Source: Bimuria novae-zelandiae CBS 107.79
Lineage: Eukaryota; Ascomycota; Dothideomycetes; Pleosporales; Didymosphaeriaceae
DNA: 64,000 bases
Reading direction: 5' to 3'
Assembly (NCBI GenBank): GCA_010015655.1
Contig: ML976660.1
Location: forward strand, 877,015-941,014
Part shown: positions 57,101-64,000 of the stretch, in pieces
How the letters are laid out: each line of letters starts with the position of its first letter
Position numbering within the stretch: the first letter of the stretch is position 1
Program-made: the position numbers and the translations under genes
Notes under the pieces: model-generated
What the model saw: only the letters and a program-made list of their open reading frames with translations
What the model was told of the DNA's origin: nothing
Database searches by the model: none

Positions 57101-58579
57101 CTAAGGGCCTAGATAGCCTAATCGTTAGTGCCAGGTCTACGCGTTTACCTTCTGCGGTCTTCGTTTAGTGCATGTATTAGTCTTGTGAGTAGCGTGCGCA
57201 GCATTAGTAGGAATACTACCTACTAGCCTTGTCTTGTGTTCTAAGACCTACTATCTATGTAGCTCTTAGAGTTCTGCTAGCATAGTATTGTCTCTTCTCT
57301 TTAAAGTCGTTAGGTCTACTCTTATATCCCACTAAAGGCCTTGCCTTTGGAGTAATTAGAACAATACAAGGTTGCAGAGCAGATTAGGGCAATAGGCTAT
57401 ATTATCTAGCTATATTAATTAATTACCGTTTGCACTCTATACGTTAAGATAGACGCTCTTGTATCCTTTAATCTATATTTGTGTATTCCCTGCCTATATA
57501 AAGTCTCCTGGCGCCGGTGGACGGTATAAGACAAAGCAATCAATGTCGTTAAAAATATAGCAGGTTGTGCCTAAATCGAGTATAGCTAAGCGTCGCAATA
57601 AGTACGTGTTTAGGTCGGTGTAGAAGGATGCGGCGTTAAAGCTTGCTAGGATTTTAGTAATCTTGCGTCCATCTAGTCATTTATCATTAGCCTTAGTGAT
57701 TCGAGGTGGAGTAGGAGTGTGTGATTATTTAATGTTAGGTGCCTATAATTTAGCCTTTTTTGTTCTTTTTAACTTCTCTTAGAAGTCGGTATCATGTTCT
57801 AGCCTAAGCTTGACTAGCTTTACTATAAGAGGGTTTAGTGTGAACCAGTCTGGCTGCTTGTCTAGAAAGGCATAGAAATAGTCTTAAAGACTATAGCGTA
57901 GTTCACAAGCAGGGCAGTAATTGCCACTAACTATTATTAGCTTAAGGCTCTAAGGCGACCGCTTAGTTCTAGTACGTTAACTATTATTTTATTATTTATA
58001 ATTCCGAGATCTTCCCTAACTTTTAGATAATGCTGCTTTATCCACAAGAGAGGCGTCCCTGTCTGTGGCCTGGGTGGGTTTACCACCTTTAGCGAGAGAT
58101 AACCCTGTAGCAGCAAAAGCGCCCTTTTATTTGCCCTTAGTCAGGTGCTGTAGGATTATGTAGTCTTAGAAGAGTTTTATTATGTGCTTCCGTAAGATAG
58201 CTGTATCCTTGCTTCTATATTGCTAGAAGGTCGTTACCTATATAGGTGCGATATGGATAACTGCCTTTATGAAGTCTTCTTTTACTAAGTCTAGCCTTTA
58301 AAGTTCTAGAACCTAATTAGTCTCTGCTTCTGTGGCTGCGTGATCGTACTCAGAGAGCTATGTAGCCTATAATCTGGCTATTCTTATTAGCTTAAGCGCT
58401 TCTTAATATCTTGTTCTTAATCGTCTGTATTCGTCTTAATAGTTAACCCTAATTATAATTGTAAGGTTGTTTATCTATTGCTTAATTATTTCTCTGGGAA
58501 TGTAGCAGTTGTTCTAGAGATGCGCGGAGATTGTTAACTAGAGAAAGGTGACCACCTTATTAAGGTCTGCCTTTTCTTC

Positions 58580-58918
58580 TTAATAGGCTCGATCTATGAC
58601 CTTATAGATCTCGAGCTGTCCTTTGTAGTAGTTGCTATCGTCTTTGTATGCTTTCGCGCCTGCTGGCGATAGATGAGATGGTAATATTGGTGCGTTGTTT
58701 GGGTTCGCATTCGTGTAGACAGCGTTTGGCTGGTAGTTGCCTATCAACGGCGGTATCGGCATGGCGGGTTTCTGCTTTGGTTCATCTATTAGCGCTGGGT
58801 CGATAATGTTCCAGACCTTGAGGAATTGGCATCTTGTTTTAAGCTGTCTTAGCCATGGTGTGTAATTCGTGTAGTTGGTCAGGATTACTATGGGATCTCT
58901 GAGGGTTGATAGGGCCAT
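58580..58918 (-). pseudogene. Copia Gag N-terminal fragment (112 codons open)
   Basis: Starts MALSTLRDPIVILTNYTNYTPWLRQLKTRC, typical of fungal Copia Gag (W-L-Q-K region near the N-terminus). KVWNIIDP and a Pro/Asn-rich linker follow. The frame stops at 58580. The GC content is close to host genes here, so this part of the element escaped most RIP. It belongs to Copia I. Confidence 0.8.
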
Positions 58919-58950
58919 TGCGATTAGCTTGATAAGGTAGTATTAATTAA

Positions 58951-58968
58951 GGCAGTGAGACTCTTAAT
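58951..58968 (-). promoter_or_regulatory. Primer-binding site of Copia I (tRNA-Lys type)
   Basis: On minus ATTAAGAGTCTCACTGCC, directly after the LTR. Its complement GAGACTCTTAAT matches the anticodon stem-loop of tRNA-Lys(CTT), so a half-tRNA primer is inferred. Confidence 0.5.
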
Positions 58969-59015
58969 TATTAGATTAGAGAGGTAATCTAATAAGATAA
59001 ATTAAGGTATAAATT
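58969..59015 (-). repeat. Partial 5' LTR of Copia I, cut by the gap
   Basis: 47 bp matching the start (on +) of 53845-54101 with C-to-T and G-to-A differences. The remainder lies in or behind the Ns. Confidence 0.8.
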
Positions 59016-59385
59016 NNNNNNNNNNNNNNNNNNNNNNNNNNNNNNNNNNNNNNNNNNNNNNNNNNNNNNNNNNNNNNNNNNNNNNNNNNNNNNNNNNNNN
59101 NNNNNNNNNNNNNNNNNNNNNNNNNNNNNNNNNNNNNNNNNNNNNNNNNNNNNNNNNNNNNNNNNNNNNNNNNNNNNNNNNNNNNNNNNNNNNNNNNNNN
59201 NNNNNNNNNNNNNNNNNNNNNNNNNNNNNNNNNNNNNNNNNNNNNNNNNNNNNNNNNNNNNNNNNNNNNNNNNNNNNNNNNNNNNNNNNNNNNNNNNNNN
59301 NNNNNNNNNNNNNNNNNNNNNNNNNNNNNNNNNNNNNNNNNNNNNNNNNNNNNNNNNNNNNNNNNNNNNNNNNNNNNNNNNNNNN
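59016..59385. other. Assembly gap (370 N)
   Basis: Run of N. It falls inside an LTR, so the true length is probably not 370. Confidence 0.98.
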
Positions 59386-62300
59386 GGGCCTTCCGCCTAT
59401 CTACTTCCCTCGCCGCAGCCCTTCTCTTCCCTCTCTAAGGGATCGCCTTAGTACTGTGGATAGACTGAGTCGCCCGTAGTTAGGGCGCTTTTTACAATAC
59501 GATCCCTTACCCCCTTATATCTAATTTACCTATATAATAGAATTAACACGAAGAGTTACCCGCTAGATCTTAAAGATAGTAAGAGACCCTTAAAGCAGGT
59601 TACTACTCGCAGGACCCTCTAAATAAGAGCCTCTAATAGTTGTAACGCCTATAGAAGACCTAATAACACCTATAGACCTAGAGGAAGACCCCCCTACTAT
59701 TATAAGTAATAATAATAACTAATAATTAGAGGAAGTTACCCTTTAAGAACGCCTAGGCGTGCTATAGCTCTAATAACGTATTTAGGAACTAAAGGCCTCC
59801 CTAATAGTAGAGCGTTACTAATCTAAAGGCAAGACCCTAGTTAGAAATAAAATAATAATTACTAGCATCTCTAATAACTCCCTAGAGCCTAAGGACGGTT
59901 ACGGCAACCTAGATAAGGCTAAAAACATAAGTAATAACATATTAAGTAATAGCTTAATAAAGGACGCGTCCTTAAGCTTAGATAATACTAGTTAAGACTA
60001 ATCTAGGGCCTCTAGAAGCATCCGACGCCTGCGGAAGAAGGATAGATAAGGCCAGGCCTACACTAGCCACAATAAAGAACGTTAGATCTAAATAGCGGCT
60101 ACTGCCCTAGACGCATAGCTACTAAAGCCGCTAGAACCTCCTTAATTTAAGGGTAGGGGTTGCAAGGAACTAAACTTATAGAAGAAGGCCTATAAGGACT
60201 ATATTAACTTTTTACCTACCCTTAAAACTAACGAAGCGCAGGTTAGGTTCGCAGTAAGATACTTAAGAGATATATAACGTAACTACTAAAACTAAAATAA
60301 TCGCTAAGATCCTAGAGTAAAAGCGACATAGGAAAGTTACCTAAGACCTTTTATAGCAGACTATAGTAGACTCCCTAAAATTAGCCTAAAAGCGAAAGAG
60401 TGTCGCTCGCTAAAGGATTAAAGTAGCTAAACAAGGTAAGAAGACCCCTATAAAACTCCTTAACTACCTTAAAGACTAATAAGAGGAATGCGACCTAGAG
60501 AAAGTCTTAAATAATAATAATAAAGACTATATTAATAACTTCTACACGGCACTAGATAAGAAAATTAAAAAACGCCTTAAATAGTAGTTACGCGAATAGA
60601 AGAGCCTCTTTTACTTAAAAGTAAAGGTAAATATGTATTAGTAAGCGTTAAAACCTTATAAGTTAAGGAAATAACGTATACACGATATTAATAATAACTT
60701 CCTTAACAAGCTAGCTAACGAAAGGCGCGATCAAAAGCGATCTAGATTAAATAATATAAGACTATACTAGAGACGCTACGATAGCGACTATCGCGATAAG
60801 GATAGTAAGAAGAAGGCTTAGGTAGTAGAGGATAAGGACAAGGACCGATACTTCTACTACCACGAACTAGGCTATTATAAGGCGTCCTGTTTAAAGTACA
60901 AGGCCAAGGCGGGGAAAGACAAGCTGTAGACTAAGAAGCCTAATAGTCTATAGGCAAGGTTAACTATAATAAGGGTTAATAATAACTAGTCACAGCCGTA
61001 AGGACCCCTAGAGATAGGAGTAATAGCTTACTAATTGCGCTAGATAGTGAAGTATAGCACGAGGGTAACTAATAACAGATTAAAGCCCTAGTAGACTACG
61101 GAGCCGAAGCGAATTTCGTTAGTAGCAATCTAATAAAGTAGTTAGGGGTTACAGTAACAATAATAAAAGGCAAACGCTACGTGGCGCTAAACAGACAAGA
61201 CTTAGGCGTTCTAGGCTAGGCAAAGCTCCCCTACACTATTATAGATAGTCGCGGTAAAACCGAGAGCAGTAGTTACCTATTTATAGTTAGTAATATTAGT
61301 AGATTTAACATAGTTCTAAGAATACCTTAGCTAGCAGAATAGAACCCTATTATAAACTTCTATAATAAGACTATCCGCTTCGCCTATAGGAAGCGTAAAT
61401 AGACTAAGATTTCTACTAAATTAGTAAAAGAGTTTGCTGGCACGGCTAAAGACATAGTAAATAACTATTTTATTATGTATGCCACCCTAAAGGACACATT
61501 AAGAGGCCCACCTAGGACGCTACCTAAAGAATACTAGGGACGGTAGGAGGAAGCCTTCTCTAAAGAAGCCATAAGTATTCTTGCCAACCATAGCCCCTAC
61601 GAGATAAAGATTAATATCGAGGAAGGCAAGGAAGTGCCTTTTAGACTACTCTATAGTCTATTAGAGTTAGAGTTAGTAGTTCTACGCGACTATATCTAGA
61701 AGAACCTTAAATAAGGCTTTATTTAACTATCGCGATTAAGCGCTAGGGCACTAATCCTTTTTACAAAGAAAAAGGATAGAGGCCTCCGCCTCTACGTTAA
61801 CTATAAGGGACTAAATGTAGTTATAATAAAGAACTAATACCTACTTCCCTTAATACAGGAATCCCTTAACTAACTAGGGGATGCCTAGATCTACACTAAA
61901 CTAGACCTAAGGGACGCCTACTACCGCGTCTAAATTAGGGCAAGAGATAAATAGAAGACGGCCTTCTAAACAAGATACAAATAGTATAAATACATAGTAA
62001 TACTTTTTAGCTTAATAAACGCGCCTGCGACCTTCTAAAGCTATATTAATAACATACTATTAGACCTTCTTGACATCTACTGTATTGTGTACCTCGACGA
62101 TATCCTTATCTACTCTAAGATAAAGGAGGAATACATCTAGCATATTTAGATAGTGCTAGAACGCCTTGTTAAACGCTAGCTATACGCCAAACTGTCTAAA
62201 TGCGAATTCTACACACGCAAGGTGGGATACCTAGGCTTTATAGTATCCTTAAATAGCGTAAAGATAGAGGAGGACCGCGTCGCCTTTATAAAAGATTAGT

Positions 62301-64000
62301 CTAAACTAAACTTAGTCTAAGTAGTCAGGATCTTCCTTAGCTTTACTAACTACTATTAAAGGTTTATAGAAGGATTCTCTCGAGTGGCAGCACCCCTTTA
62401 CGCCCTAATAAGAAGGCTAGAGGGAGCTACTAAGGGTAGACAGTAATAAAGACTTAAGGAATTAGTTATAATAAGTCTACTAAAGCAGGCTAAAGCCTCC
62501 TTTTACTAGCTAAAAGAGAGCTTTATATAAGGGCCCTTGCTAGCCCACTTTAACCCTAGAAGACCCTTAAGAGTGGAAACTAACGCTTTAGGTTTCGCGA
62601 TCTCGGGTATCTTAAGCTAACCGTAACTAGATAAATATAAAAAGCTATAATAGTACCTAGTTGCTTTTTATTCGCGCAAGATAAACTAGGCAGAATAAAA
62701 CTATAACACGCATAATAGCAAGTTACTAGTAATTATTAAAGCTTTTAAGTATTAGTAATACTACCTAGAAGGTATTAGCAAGAAGGTTAAGCTTCTAACT
62801 AATTATACTAACCTGCAAGGGTTTATGTCTATAAAAGTCCTAACTAGATAGTAGGCAAGATAGGCCAAATAGCTTATAATATTTAATTTTAAAATTAAAC
62901 ACTATCTAGGAAGGATAAATCCTGCTAATAGACTATCGCGGAGACCTAACTATAAGTTAGAGGAGGAAACAAGCTTAGGCGGGACAGGTAGTTCCTAGTA
63001 AAGACTTCTTAAGGCCCTATAGCACAAGTTATAGCTAAAAGGCGACGCTTTAGATGAAGCAGGCGTGGCAGGCAGCCTATAGTTACTAAAGTAGGCAGAA
63101 AGCCTTAGACTAGTGGTAGCGATAAGGGTCGCTAGACCTAGAACGTTAGTAACTAAGGAGGCGATAGTAAACGATTTAGCAAGCGCTTACCCTACAGTAG
63201 AGCTATTAAAGAGAAACAGCCAAGGGGACGAAACTATAGAACAAATCCTCTAGTACCTCTAAGGGCCAGAGATGGCAAAGCCAGAATGGCTAAAGCGCTA
63301 GATAATTAGACTGGCCAACCTATTACGGTATAAGAATAGGCTATACGTGCCACCTCTAGCGAGGGTATACGTCCTTTAATAATGCTACGATAACCCCCTC
63401 GCGGGCTATTTTAGCTTTACTAGGACTTTAGAGCTAGTGCTACAAGAGTTTTAGTAGCCTAGTATCTAATAATATATAAAGGACTACGTCTGGACCTGTT
63501 AAGCGTGCTCTAGGGCGAAACCTATTTAATACGTAACGCACGGCCAACTTAATAGCCTACTAGTCCTAAGGGGTATCTAGGAGGACATTACTATAGATAT
63601 AGTAATAGATTTACCTAAAAGTAAATCTAAAGCCTATTATTATAATAGTATCTTAGTAATTATTAACTAGTTTTTTAAGATAGCACACTGCATCCCCACG
63701 CGAAAGGACCTAAAGGTAGTAGAGCTAGCTAAGGTCTTTAAGAGAGAGGTTCTGCGCCTATAGGGCCCTCTAAAGTTAATAGTTACGGATAAAGGCAGCC
63801 TATTTATATTAGCTTATTAAAGTACTTTTACTTAATATTTAAAAACTAAGTAACTCCTTTCTACTACCTTCCACCCGCAGACAGACGGATAGATAGAATA
63901 ATAGAACTAAATGCTTAAATAGTACTTTCGAGTATTCTATAACTACGAATAATTTAATTAGGCGGACCTTCTATCTAAAGCAGAATATTCGTACAACAAT
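59386..64000 (+). mobile_element. Gypsy-type LTR retrotransposon, truncated by window end
   Basis: Plus strand, RIP-mutated. The order is zinc-knuckle remnant (YYHELGYYKASC, about 60850-60895), protease VDYGAEANF (about 61090, normally VDSGA), reverse transcriptase with CIVYLDDILIYS (about 62081-62116) and KCEFY/YLGFIVS (about 62195-62250), RNase H VETNALGFAISG (about 62575-62610, Asp to Asn), and integrase ending in FHPQTDG (about 63870). RT before integrase defines Gypsy. The 59386-59520 stretch may be the end of its 5' LTR. It continues past 64000. Confidence 0.85.

Larger units (their letters stand above)
53845..59015 (-). mobile_element. Copia-type LTR retrotransposon (element I), 5' end in gap
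   Basis: Read on minus from the gap leftwards: partial 5' LTR (58969-59015), primer-binding site, Gag start (58918), integrase HHCC-like LGYLGP/CDACGKAKLKR (about 57110-57017), reverse transcriptase FFYIDNIIVAYNK (about 55190-55150), LQWFLGIEIIRD (about 55080-55045), RNase H SDASFANNTLDRKSS (about 54690-54645), polypurine tract and 3' LTR (53845-54101). The order integrase-RT-RNase H defines Copia. It has fewer stops than the elements in the first block but still many at Gln/Trp positions. The YVDD box reads YIDN. Confidence 0.88.

Overview
The window is nuclear DNA of a filamentous ascomycete, most likely a Dothideomycete of Pleosporales type. The evidence is short 48-64 bp GT-AG introns, fungal gene families (ERG6, SLT11, MZM1, Lunapark, YKT6, SLH1), and long AT-rich blocks of transposons whose Gln and Trp codons have turned into stops in the way repeat-induced point mutation (RIP) does. 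The species assignment is inference; the gene families and the mutation pattern are read from the sequence.

Layout. (1) 1-11.0 kb is gene-dense and GC-balanced. It holds ERG6 (-), SLT11 (+), MZM1 (-), Lunapark (+), an FAD monooxygenase (+) and a 697-residue disordered protein (-). (2) 11.05-33.25 kb is one host gene split in two by a 20.2 kb stack of nested mobile elements. The outer layer is a Copia-type LTR retrotransposon (11695-31888, 5-bp duplication GAGAG). It was itself invaded by three Fot1/pogo-type DNA transposons, a Tc1/mariner element, a small LTR element and a solo LTR. The third Fot1 copy contains a further 5.2 kb Copia and a GC-rich solo LTR. Removing the nested insertions leaves about 5.1 kb for the outer element, the expected Copia size. 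(3) 33.7-52.2 kb is a second gene-dense block. It holds a secreted Cys/Ser/Thr-rich protein with a frame break, YKT6 (-), SLH1 (+), an acidic protein (-), a secreted glutaminyl cyclase (+), a membrane-anchored Cys-rich surface protein (+), a small hydrophobic-leader protein (-) and a secreted trypsin (+). (4) 52.8-64.0 kb is a second RIP-mutated block. It holds the 3' LTR of a minus-strand retroelement, a minus-strand Copia (from 53845 into an assembly gap at 59016-59385) and a plus-strand Gypsy element running off the window.

The housekeeping genes serve unrelated basic functions: ergosterol synthesis, splicing, complex III assembly, ER shape, vesicle fusion and ribosome-collision rescue. 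Several sit as divergent pairs with 250-440 bp shared promoters. The secreted and surface proteins (33.8 kb, 45.7 kb, 47.5 kb, 51.4 kb) lie between or beside the repeat blocks, the usual arrangement in compartmented plant-associated fungal genomes. No new enzymatic system is evident. The most informative object is the datable nested-transposon stack and the host gene it destroyed.
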